A stretch of 64,000 nucleotides of DNA from an uncultured Corynebacterium sp. Its GTDB lineage: Bacteria > Actinomycetota > Actinomycetes > Mycobacteriales > Mycobacteriaceae. Position 1 is the stretch's first letter; each line of letters starts with the position of its first letter. The position numbers and the translations under genes are program-made. Shown here one piece after another: positions 33,337 through 40,831 of the stretch. The notes below the pieces were generated by a model that saw nothing but the letters and a program-made list of their open reading frames with translations, was not told the origin of the DNA and made no database searches. Location: contig NZ_CAMIBP010000001.1 of the NCBI RefSeq assembly GCF_946223165.1, positions 1 through 64,000 on the forward strand, in the 5' to 3' direction.

Positions 33337-34773
33337 CTACTGCGCACCTCCCGTGTACGCGCGCAGGATAGCGCGCCCGATGAGCGAGGACACCTGCCCG
33401 CCCGTGGCAGCCTCGCCCAGATGGCCGCCGTTTTTGACCACGACGCCCACCGCGATGTCCTTGTCCGGGTCGAAGGCGACGTACCACGTGTGCGGCGGCA
33501 GGCCGTCGCCGTGCTCGGCTGTGCCCGTCTTGGAGGCAAAGCCGTTGCCATCGTAGCCGTACGTGTACTGCTCCGAGCGGAACATGAGATCCGTGATGGT
33601 CGCCGCCACGTCCTCGGTCACCGCGGTTGCGGCGGCCTTCGGCTGCGTCACCCGCACGTCCTCCATCGTCGCGTCCGTTACCTTATTGACCAGGTACGGC
33701 GTCATGCGCACGCCCTTGTTGGCGATAGTGCCCGCCATGACCGCGGCCTGCAGCGCCGACATCGCGACGTCGCGCTGGCCGATGGCCGACTGGGCCGCCG
33801 CCGACGTATCGGAAAGATCGCCCAGGTTGCCCGCCGAGGACTCGACGCCGAGGTCATAGTCCTGGCCCACGCCGAAGGCCGTGGCGTACTTGCCGAGCTC
33901 CTCGCCGCCGAACTGGGTCTCCATGTCGACGAAGGCCGTGTTGCACGACAGCGCGAACGCGGTCTCGAGCGTCACTGACGTGGCTCCGCCGCACATCTGG
34001 TTGCCGTAGTTGGTCAGTGTGGTTACGCCGTCCGGCAGCGTGATCTCGTTTTGTCCGGTGAGCGTCGAGTCCGGGGCAAAGCCGTTATTGAGGCCCGCGG
34101 CCGTGGTGATGATCTTGAAGATAGATCCCGGCGGCAGCGTCTCCTGCGTCGCGTGGTTGACCAGTGGGTTGCCCGGTTGATTCTGCAGCGCGGCCCACGT
34201 ATCCGCGCCCGTGGCCGGATCCGCCACCGCGGCGGCGGAATAACTGGGGCTCGACGCCATGGCCAGGATCTTGCCCGTCGAGGGCTGGATGGCCACCGCC
34301 GCGCCCTCGTATCCCTGGTTATTCAGCTCGTCATAAGCCAGCTGCTGCAGCGCCGGATCAATGGTGACCTCGACGTTGGCGCCGGCGGTCTGCTTGCCTG
34401 CAAGGGTGTCCAGCCAGTTGCGCGCCAGCAGGGAGTCATCCTTGCCGTTAAGGACGTCGTTGTACGAGGCCTCAAGGCCCGCGGCGCCGAACTGATCCGA
34501 GAGGTAGCCCGTGACGTCCGAGAACGCCGGGGACGTCTCCGGGTACGAGCGCGAATACAGGCCCTCCGCATCCGCCGTCGACTGCGCGAGGACCGTGCCG
34601 CCGGCATAGATCTGGCCGCGCGCGATGGTCTGCGTCTCCAAGAACGCGCGCCGGTTGTGCGGGTTCTGCGCGTACTTGTCCTCGGAAAACGCCTGAATCA
34701 CGGTGAGGTTGGCCAGCAGGACGGTGACGAGGAGCAGCGAGAAGATCGCCGCGAACCGGATGGACTTGTTCAT
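33337..34773 (-). CDS. pbpA: Class B penicillin-binding protein (PbpA)
   Basis: A 478-residue membrane-anchored transpeptidase. After a short cytoplasmic start and one helix (FAAIFSLLLVTVLLANLTVI) comes a dimerisation domain and then the penicillin-binding domain. The active-site SxxK is in PPGSIFKIITTA, SxN is ALSCNTAF, and KTG is FASKTGTAEHGD. It cross-links new peptidoglycan, working with RodA, whose gene overlaps its start by four bases. Confidence 0.96.
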   Translation of the reverse strand: MNKSIRFAAIFSLLLVTVLLANLTVIQAFSEDKYAQNPHNRRAFLETQTIARGQIYAGGTVLAQSTADAEGLYSRSYPETSPAFSDVTGYLSDQFGAAGLEASYNDVLNGKDDSLLARNWLDTLAGKQTAGANVEVTIDPALQQLAYDELNNQGYEGAAVAIQPSTGKILAMASSPSYSAAAVADPATGADTWAALQNQPGNPLVNHATQETLPPGSIFKIITTAAGLNNGFAPDSTLTGQNEITLPDGVTTLTNYGNQMCGGATSVTLETAFALSCNTAFVDMETQFGGEELGKYATAFGVGQDYDLGVESSAGNLGDLSDTSAAAQSAIGQRDVAMSALQAAVMAGTIANKGVRMTPYLVNKVTDATMEDVRVTQPKAAATAVTEDVAATITDLMFRSEQYTYGYDGNGFASKTGTAEHGDGLPPHTWYVAFDPDKDIAVGVVVKNGGHLGEAATGGQVSSLIGRAILRAYTGGAQ

Positions 34774-36119
34774 CGAGTGGCCTCCTGGATGGCGGGGAAC
34801 ATCGAAGTATCGCTCGCCTGGGCCGTCTCGGCTACCTCGGACGGCCGACGGGCGGCGTTCGAGATGCGCAGGACGATGGCGAGCAGGATGTAGTTAGCCA
34901 TGAGAGAGGAGCCACCCGCAGACATGAACGGGGTGGTGAGACCCGTCATCGGCAGCAGCGCGGTGATGCCGCCGGTGACGACGAAGACCTGGATGGCCAG
35001 GGTGAGCGCGAGGCCCGCGGCCACGAGCTTGCCGTACGTGTCGCGGCAGCGCAGCGACGCGTTAAACCCACGCGAGACGAGCATGGCGAAGAGCAGCAGC
35101 ACCGCGGCCAGACCGACGAGGCCGAACTCCTCGCCGACGCCGGCGAGGATGAAATCCGAGTGCGCCACCGGGACGAGCTCCGGGTGGCCTTGGCCCAGCC
35201 CGGTACCCGTGATGCCGCCCGTCGACATGCCGAAGAGCGCCTGGGAGAGCTGGTAGCCCGTCGTGTCGTAGTTGCCCAGCGGGTCGAGGAAGTTGGAGAA
35301 GCGGGCCTGGATCTTGGCCGAGATTTGGTAGATGCCGGCGCCGCCTACGGCCACGAGGATAAGTCCGATGACCAGCCAGGAGACACGTCCTGTGGCGATG
35401 TAGAGCATGCCTAGGACCGTGGAGAACAGCAGCAGGGCTGGGCCGAAGTCATTGGAAATCGCCATGATGGCGATGGCGATGGCCCAGATGACCAGAATGG
35501 GCGCCAGATCGCGCAGGCGCGGCAGGCTCAACCCCAGCACCTTGTAGCCCGCCACCGTAAACAGCGAGCGCTTCTGCGTGAGCAGCATGGCGAAGAATAA
35601 GATGAGCAGGATCTTCGAGAACTCGCCCGGCTGGATGGAAAACGGGCCGAGCTTGAGCCAAATGCGGGCGTCCGCCTCCGTGGGCTGCGGCCACACGAGG
35701 GGCAGCGCCAGCAGGATGAGCCCGAGCGCGCCCAGGATGTACGAGTACCGCGTGAGCGTTCTGTGGTCCCGCAGAATGATGAGCACCGCGATGAAGAACA
35801 TGATGCTCACCAGCGTCCACATGACCTGCCGCGTGGCGCGCGTGGTGTCCTGCGCCAGGTCTAGGCGGGCAAGCATGATGAGCCCCATGCCGTGGAGCAC
35901 GGACACGATGGGCAGCATGATCTCGTCCGCCCACGGGGCGAGGAACGTCAGGGCCAGGTGCGCGACGGCGAACACGCCGACGAAGCCGCCGATGAGATAG
36001 AAGATCTCCGTGGTCAGCGAGTTATCCTGCGAGAGCTCGAGACTGATCAGCGTGATGGCGAAAACAGCGGCCGCCACGAGAAGCAGCGCGAATTCCGTTG
36101 CGCGGAAGCGGGCCTTCAT
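34770..36119 (-). CDS. rodA: FtsW/RodA/SpoVE glycosyltransferase
   Basis: A 449-residue polytopic SEDS protein with about ten membrane segments that polymerises lipid II into glycan strands. Conserved SEDS blocks include LGPFSIQPGEFSKILLILFFA, DFGPALLLFSTVLGMLYIAT, GLGQGHPELVPVAHSDFI with the catalytic loop Asp, and GLTTPFMSAGGSSLMANYIL. It pairs with the PbpA transpeptidase encoded downstream with an ATGA overlap. The stop of pstP lies directly before its start. Confidence 0.96.
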   Translation of the reverse strand: MKARFRATEFALLLVAAAVFAITLISLELSQDNSLTTEIFYLIGGFVGVFAVAHLALTFLAPWADEIMLPIVSVLHGMGLIMLARLDLAQDTTRATRQVMWTLVSIMFFIAVLIILRDHRTLTRYSYILGALGLILLALPLVWPQPTEADARIWLKLGPFSIQPGEFSKILLILFFAMLLTQKRSLFTVAGYKVLGLSLPRLRDLAPILVIWAIAIAIMAISNDFGPALLLFSTVLGMLYIATGRVSWLVIGLILVAVGGAGIYQISAKIQARFSNFLDPLGNYDTTGYQLSQALFGMSTGGITGTGLGQGHPELVPVAHSDFILAGVGEEFGLVGLAAVLLLFAMLVSRGFNASLRCRDTYGKLVAAGLALTLAIQVFVVTGGITALLPMTGLTTPFMSAGGSSLMANYILLAIVLRISNAARRPSEVAETAQASDTSMFPAIQEATR

Positions 36120-37583
36120 TTACGCCACCTCCCGGCAGTTCACTCCCGGCTCGGCGCGGAATGCGGGGGTTGCGGATGGGGTCGTCGACGGTGCCTGGGA
36201 GGCCGTCGTCGCGGGAGCCGATGCAGGAGCCGACTCCGATGGCGTGGCCGAGGCACTCGCCGTCCGGCACACCGGCAGGGCCTTGTCCGCCAGGCGTGTC
36301 AGCTGCGTCTGGACCTCGTCATACGAGCCGCCGTCCAGGTTGGCGATGACGGATCGATCGGCAGGGGAGAGAGACTCCAGCGTGAACGGAGAGAACTTCC
36401 CCTCGCAGCCGCTAGTCTGCAGGCCCAGCTCGCCCTTCTCATTGAGGCAGGCGTACTGGTAAGTGTGGCCCAGCTGGCGGCCGAAGAGCGAGAAGTCCGC
36501 GCCCTGCTGGATGGTCAGCCCGGCGTCCCCGGCGGCGGCCTCGGCCACGTAATAGTGGTTGCTCAGGTAGCTCTTGAGTCCGAATCCGCCCGCCAAAACG
36601 AGGACAAGCACCGCGAGGATGCTGGAGACCGTAATCCAGCCCACGCGGCGCTTGCGTGAGGCAGGCTCCTCGGGATCGGCATCCTCCTGTTCACCCATCG
36701 AGGACTCCACCGTCGACGGAACCTTGGGTGGGATGACCTGCGGCGTGCGGTTGAGCTTCGCCGCGCGCGATGCCGCCGAGTCCGGGTGCGTCGGCTCGGG
36801 CACCTCGCCCGCCACGGCACCGACGACGCGCTGTTCCGCACGCTCGCCGTCATCCGCCACGACCTCGGCCACGACCACCGTGACGTTGTCCGGGCCGCCG
36901 GAGCGCAAGGCGAGTTCCACCAGCATCGAGGCGGCATCGTCCAGCGTGCCCTGGCCCAAGGCCGACTCGATGGTGGAGGACGTCACCGGATCCGACAGGC
37001 CGTCGGAGCACAGCAGCAGGCGGTCGCCCACCTGGGCATCCAGCATGCTCAGCGTCGGGTCCACATCGCGGCCCGTGTACGCCTTGAGGATGAGGGACTT
37101 CTGTGGGTGCGACGAGACGTCCGCTGGATCCAGCTTGCCCTGATCCACAAGCGACTGGACGAACGTGTCGTCCTTAGTGATCTGCGTGAGCTTGCCGTCG
37201 CGCAAGCGGTAGCCGCGCGAGTCACCCACGTGAATCATGCCGAACTCCGTGCCGTTAAACAGCAGGGCGCTCAAGGTACAACCCATGCCCTCGGTCTCCG
37301 GATGCTCGGCCACGTGCTTGGCGATGGCCGCGTTGCCATCGCGTGCCGATGCCCCCAGCAGCGCCAGGAGATCATTGTCCTCCGGGTCACGGTTGAGCGG
37401 TTCCAGCTTCTCGATCATGAGCTGCGAGGCCACCTCGCCTGCCGCATGGCCGCCCATGCCGTCTGCGAGCGCCAGCAGGTAGGCGCCGCCGAACGCGGAA
37501 TCCTCGTTGTTGCCGCGGACCAGCCCGCGGTCCGACAACGCCGTAACGTTCAGTTTCATGGCTTCCTTTGCGGTCGCGGTCAT
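36120..37583 (-). CDS. pstP: PP2C-type Ser/Thr protein phosphatase PstP
   Basis: A 487-residue membrane phosphatase that dephosphorylates PknA/PknB and their substrates. The PP2C domain (about 10-240) has the metal-binding RGNNEDSAFG, LALADGMGGHAAGE, LLLCSDGLSD and GGPDNVTVVVAE. One transmembrane helix (TVSSILAVLVLVLAGGFGLK, near 320) precedes an extracellular domain with two Cys and a Ser/Thr/Ala-rich end. The ATG at 37583 overlaps the fhaB stop; MKLNVTALSD eight codons later is the alternative start. Confidence 0.95.
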   Translation of the reverse strand: MTATAKEAMKLNVTALSDRGLVRGNNEDSAFGGAYLLALADGMGGHAAGEVASQLMIEKLEPLNRDPEDNDLLALLGASARDGNAAIAKHVAEHPETEGMGCTLSALLFNGTEFGMIHVGDSRGYRLRDGKLTQITKDDTFVQSLVDQGKLDPADVSSHPQKSLILKAYTGRDVDPTLSMLDAQVGDRLLLCSDGLSDPVTSSTIESALGQGTLDDAASMLVELALRSGGPDNVTVVVAEVVADDGERAEQRVVGAVAGEVPEPTHPDSAASRAAKLNRTPQVIPPKVPSTVESSMGEQEDADPEEPASRKRRVGWITVSSILAVLVLVLAGGFGLKSYLSNHYYVAEAAAGDAGLTIQQGADFSLFGRQLGHTYQYACLNEKGELGLQTSGCEGKFSPFTLESLSPADRSVIANLDGGSYDEVQTQLTRLADKALPVCRTASASATPSESAPASAPATTASQAPSTTPSATPAFRAEPGVNCREVA

Positions 37584-38038
37584 GGCATCAGCCTCACCGT
37601 CGTACGACCCATCTTGATATCGGTGCCCACGCCCACGCGCTCCGGTTGATCAATGCGCACGCCGTCAACGGACGTGCCGTTGCGCGACTCCAGGTCCTCG
37701 ATGAACCAGTCGGAACCGCGGCGGAACAGGCGGGAATGGTGGGCAGAAGAATAGTCATCACCCGTGACGAAGTCACAGTCATTGGCGCGCCCGAGGACGA
37801 TGTCCTCCAGCGTGCCCAGGTCCATGTGGGAGCCCCGCAGCGGGCCCTCCACGATGGCGATCTGGCGCGGTGTTTCCTTCTTCCCCGGGCCCGATGACTT
37901 GGAACCCACGGACGGCGACGCCGAGACTGCCGCGGCCTTGTTGGCGTCACGCCGCATGGCGCCCAGCGCTACGAGGATAAAGATCCACAGCAGCGCGAGC
38001 AGGCCGATGCGCAGCGCGAGCAGAACAACGGAGTCCAC
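37580..38038 (-). CDS. fhaB: FHA domain membrane protein (FhaB/FipA)
   Basis: A 152-residue protein with an N-terminal membrane helix (VVLLALRIGLLALLWIFILV), a linker, and a C-terminal FHA domain (about 70-150). The phosphothreonine-binding signature is DIVLGRANDCDF, SSAHHSRLFR and RNGTSVDGVRI. It recruits phosphorylated partners of PknA/PknB to the membrane. It is coupled by ATGA to pstP. Confidence 0.94.
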   Translation of the reverse strand: MDSVVLLALRIGLLALLWIFILVALGAMRRDANKAAAVSASPSVGSKSSGPGKKETPRQIAIVEGPLRGSHMDLGTLEDIVLGRANDCDFVTGDDYSSAHHSRLFRRGSDWFIEDLESRNGTSVDGVRIDQPERVGVGTDIKMGRTTVRLMP

Positions 38039-38062
38039 GGGATGCCTTCCTGTTGAGCGTTC

Positions 38063-38890
38063 TTAGTTGTCGAGGCCGGTAATGCGCACCTCGATGTGGG
38101 AGTGGCCCATAGTAATCACATCGCCATCGGCGAGGAGCCAGTTCTCAATCGGGGTGTCATTGACCGTGGTGCCGTTCGTGGACTGGAGATCCACGAGGAC
38201 GGCATCCGCGCCATTCCACGTAATTTCAGCATGCTGACGGGACACGCCCGTATCCGGCAGCCGAAGGTCAGCGTCGTTGGAGCGCCCAATGATATTGGAG
38301 CCCTCCTTGACCTGGTAGGTGCGCGAGGAGCCGTCCTGGAGAAGCAGGTTCACGGACGGGCCAGCGCCCTCCTCCGGCTGGAAGCCGGAGTGCGCGCGAA
38401 ATGCGGTGGTTGCCGCATCATCCGCAGCGCCCGCAGCATTGGTGGGCTGAGACATCTGGTCCTCCTGACCGAGTTCATGAAAGATAGCGTCAAAGCCGGT
38501 TTCTTCCGCCGGCTCATGATCGATAAAAGACGAAACTCGCAGCTGGCCCGTCCGCAGGCCCGACTCCTCCGCGATGCGGACGATGACCGGGCCGGCAAGC
38601 GCCCATCCCTTATTACGGATGAAGCGCCCCAACTGACCAGCGAGCTCATCCGGCGTATCAGCATCCTGGGACAAATTCTCAATGTCCTTGGTGCTCACTG
38701 CGACCGTCATGACGTTCGGCGCATAGAGTAGCCCATCATCCCCGCGGGTGAGATTGTCCTGGACCTCCTGCTTGAGGAGCTCCTCTATCTCTACGGGGAC
38801 GACGCGCCCACCAAACACCGCCGCCATGGCGTTGTCGAGACCGCGCTGCATGGACGTGTCTAGCTTGGCCAAGCGATCGAGCACGCCCAT
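38063..38890 (-). CDS. fhaA: FhaA: DUF3662 plus FHA domain
   Basis: A 275-residue cytoplasmic protein. The N-terminal DUF3662 domain begins MGVLDRLAKLDTSMQRGLDN and includes VVPVEIEELLKQEVQDN. After a variable linker comes a C-terminal FHA domain (NIIGRSNDADLRLPDTGVSR, STNGTTVNDTPIENW). In mycobacteria FhaA binds phosphorylated MviN and slows wall synthesis. The ATG at 38890 gives the conserved start; the open frame upstream is not family-like. First gene of the operon. Confidence 0.94.
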   Translation of the reverse strand: MGVLDRLAKLDTSMQRGLDNAMAAVFGGRVVPVEIEELLKQEVQDNLTRGDDGLLYAPNVMTVAVSTKDIENLSQDADTPDELAGQLGRFIRNKGWALAGPVIVRIAEESGLRTGQLRVSSFIDHEPAEETGFDAIFHELGQEDQMSQPTNAAGAADDAATTAFRAHSGFQPEEGAGPSVNLLLQDGSSRTYQVKEGSNIIGRSNDADLRLPDTGVSRQHAEITWNGADAVLVDLQSTNGTTVNDTPIENWLLADGDVITMGHSHIEVRITGLDN

Positions 38891-38937
38891 GTGCGCAGCC
38901 CCCTTCCGAGCTATCGTACGAGTTGAATGACCCGTCC

Positions 38938-38943
38938 AGTATA
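38938..38943 (-). promoter_or_regulatory. Candidate -10 (TATACT) of the fhaA-pknB operon
   Basis: On the minus strand CCTATACTGG lies about 50 bases upstream of the fhaA ATG. A clear -35 at standard spacing is not obvious. Confidence 0.5.
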
Positions 38944-39083
38944 GGGTCTGCCCCTTGTTCAACGAAGATCTGTGACTAAAAGTTCCTCCAATTCTCAGCA
39001 GAATTTTGGCCATGCGCTGCGGATTTGTTGATCGCCGCGACCCTCGTGGTATCTTTATCTAGTCGCATTTCGACCGACACCCT

Positions 39084-39167
39084 GCCCGGGTGGCGGAATT
39101 GGCAGACGCGCTGGCTTCAGGTGCCAGTGTTCGCAAGGACGTGCGGGTTCAAGTCCCGCCCCGGGCA
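39084..39167 (+). tRNA. tRNA-Leu (anticodon CAG)
   Basis: The acceptor GCCCGGG pairs with CCCGGGC. The anticodon arm CTGGC-TTCAGGT-GCCAG gives CAG, a long class II variable arm follows (TGTTCGCAAGGACGT), and the T arm is intact. CCA is not encoded. Confidence 0.97.
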
Positions 39168-39193
39168 CACAGAGCAGTTGAACAAACTGCGAC

Positions 39194-39240
39194 ACCGGAG
39201 GTAACAAACTCGAAAGAGTTCGTGACCTCCGGTTTCTTTT
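39194..39240 (+). terminator. Terminator of tRNA-Leu
   Basis: ACCGGAGGT (39194-39202) pairs perfectly with ACCTCCGGT (39225-39233), an inner AACTC/GAGTT stem adds to it, and TTTCTTTT follows. Confidence 0.85.
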
Positions 39241-39316
39241 ATTCTCATGTGGTGCCATATGGGGGTTAAGTAGCAAAAAGTGTGTCTGGTCGGCGTGTCG
39301 CCGGCTGGTCTTTTTG

Positions 39317-39562
39317 TTAGCCCCCAGTCCAGCCTTTCCTGATTCCTATGTCGGGTTGGTACTCGGTTCCTATAGCGTTGTCGTAGAGGGCTGGCCGTCC
39401 GCTTTCCTGGTTGGTTCGGTTCTCGTCGTGGGATAAGATTGTGACTTTGGCGAGTTGGTCTAATCCCCAGTTGCACTGCTTGGCGACCTTGACTGGGTCG
39501 TCAGGCAGTTGCGTTTTTAGATAGAGCCACCACTCCAGCATCTTGCGCTGGCGCTCTCCTGA
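39317..39562 (-). pseudogene. IS1249-type (IS256-like) transposase, C-terminal remnant
   Basis: The minus strand encodes GERQRKMLEWWLYLKTQLPD and then KQCNWGLDQLAKVTILSHDE and ESGRPALYDNAIGTEYQPDI before a stop. This is the C-terminal end of IS1249-family transposases (the W-L-Y-L, QDQLAKV-like and TGRPALYDN pattern). The rest of the gene, expected to the right, is missing and is replaced by an aminotransferase fragment at 39559. No intact inverted ends were identified. A relic of an insertion beside the tRNA-Leu gene. Confidence 0.75.
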
Positions 39563-39666
39563 CCTTCCTCTATGGATGCGAGCTGCCGAACCACTCGACC
39601 ATGCGCCTGTCGTTCGTCACCAATGATAAGGACACCATTGACGAGGGCGTGCGGCGACTGGCTTAG
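39559..39666 (+). pseudogene. C-terminal stub of a PLP-dependent aminotransferase
   Basis: The plus strand reads CELPNHSTMRLSFVTNDKDT then IDEGVRRLA and a stop. The MRLSF...IDEGVRRLA ending is typical of class I/II aminotransferases. Only about 36 residues remain, and the sequence breaks exactly where the transposase remnant begins, so insertion or deletion by the IS probably removed the rest. Confidence 0.65.
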
Positions 39667-39691
39667 ACCTGCGGTTGGTAGTCTCAGATCG

Positions 39692-40051
39692 TCACATCAG
39701 CAGCGTTGCTGCGAGTACCACCAGCGACAGGGCGAGCATTCCTAAGCAATTGGCCCAGAATTCACTGCCGAGGAACTTCGCTCGGATGTGGGCGGTTGCG
39801 GCTGCACAGAAATAGGCGATGACTCCAATCATGGCCGCGATCCCAACGCCGGGTACCCAAATTCCTGCAATGAGCCCGGTTGCTGCCAGGCACTTGATGA
39901 AGATGAGCGCCCACCACCAATCTTTGGGGATCCGTACTCCTGTGAGACAGGCGTCGATGAAAGCTGCCGGTTTGAGCGAAAGAATCGCATCCCCGAGCAG
40001 GACAACGGCAAGAACCATAGAGGGCCAAGCGGGCGAGGACTCAAGAATCAT
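39692..40051 (-). CDS. DoxX-like membrane protein
   Basis: A 119-residue protein with four hydrophobic segments, typical of the DoxX-like family (IDACLTGVRIPKDWWWALIF, IKCLAATGLIAGIWVPGVGI, then HIRAKFLG). The role of such proteins is generally unknown; many accompany stress or redox regulators. It overlaps the TetR regulator gene upstream by four bases (ATGA), so the regulator probably controls the pair. Confidence 0.82.
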   Translation of the reverse strand: MILESSPAWPSMVLAVVLLGDAILSLKPAAFIDACLTGVRIPKDWWWALIFIKCLAATGLIAGIWVPGVGIAAMIGVIAYFCAAATAHIRAKFLGSEFWANCLGMLALSLVVLAATLLM

Positions 40052-40629
40052 TGGTCTACTCCGAAAGCGATCGAGAGGCGGGCGATGGACGTGTCCGCGT
40101 ATCCGGTTAGTTCGTCGGTGTCGTAGACACCTGCTGCCCAGCCGAGAAGTAGGCCGAGGTACATGTTGTAGAGGACTAGTGCGAATTCCTGCGCATCGTC
40201 ATCGGAAAGTTTGCCGCCAAGACGCAAGACGATTTCATCGACCAAGAGGGCTTGAAGCTCGCGGAGGGATTCTCCATTGTTTCCTTGCGAGATCAGGGCG
40301 GCACCGAATGCCCTAGATAGCTCTTCTTGCCCGGTAAACATGTCCAAGAATGGGTTGAGTATGTCGAGGAGGCTGTCCGATTGTCCGCGAAGCTCATCGT
40401 GCATGACGGCAATACGGTGCCAGATGGTCTGGATCAGAAGCGATTGCTTGTCCCCAACATTCATGACGGTTCCAACGCTGACGTTGGCTTCTCGTGCGAT
40501 GGCGCGGACATTGGCTTCTGCGTACCCGCGCGACACAAACAGGTCATAGGCGGTGTCTAGGACCTTGGTGCGTGTGGCTTCCTTTTGCGCAGCGCGGGTT
40601 GACTGAATTTGTTCATTGAACATGTTCAA
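40048..40629 (-). CDS. TetR family transcriptional regulator
   Basis: A 193-residue regulator. The N-terminal helix-turn-helix is KVLDTAYDLFVSRGYAEANV and RAIAREANVSVGTVMNVGDK, followed by a helical ligand domain. It most likely represses its own transcript with the DoxX-like gene. A second ATG six bases downstream is an alternative start. Codon use is less GC-rich than the core genes, in keeping with the accessory region around it. Confidence 0.9.
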   Translation of the reverse strand: MNMFNEQIQSTRAAQKEATRTKVLDTAYDLFVSRGYAEANVRAIAREANVSVGTVMNVGDKQSLLIQTIWHRIAVMHDELRGQSDSLLDILNPFLDMFTGQEELSRAFGAALISQGNNGESLRELQALLVDEIVLRLGGKLSDDDAQEFALVLYNMYLGLLLGWAAGVYDTDELTGYADTSIARLSIAFGVDQ

Positions 40630-40757
40630 ATCTTAACGATGCGCCGGTGTGCGGTCAATTGGGTGGAGTTGTCATCCCGGGCTCCGCCTTCCGCGCTGAG
40701 CGTGGTTTGCCGATGAAACCGCACAATGGTGCTGCGCATTACGCGCCTTCCAGTTCG

Positions 40758-40791
40758 CAAATATGGACTCAAATATGGAAATTGGGAAACT
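40758..40791 (+). repeat. Left copy of a long direct repeat flanking the AlbA module
   Basis: The 34-base copy starts CAAATATGGACTC and ends GGGAAACT. It matches 42621-42655 with three substitutions and one inserted A. Confidence 0.85.
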
Positions 40792-40831
40792 AGAAATGTA
40801 AATTGGGAATATGGCTTGGCAAATTGGGAAA
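40779..40831 (+). promoter_or_regulatory. Three iterons with exact 21-bp spacing over the start codon
   Basis: AAATTGGGAA begins at 40779, 40800 and 40821, so the copies sit on the same face of the helix. Related AAATATGGAm units start at 40759 and 40771. The ATG of the AlbA gene (40811) lies between the second and third, consistent with autorepression. Confidence 0.75.
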
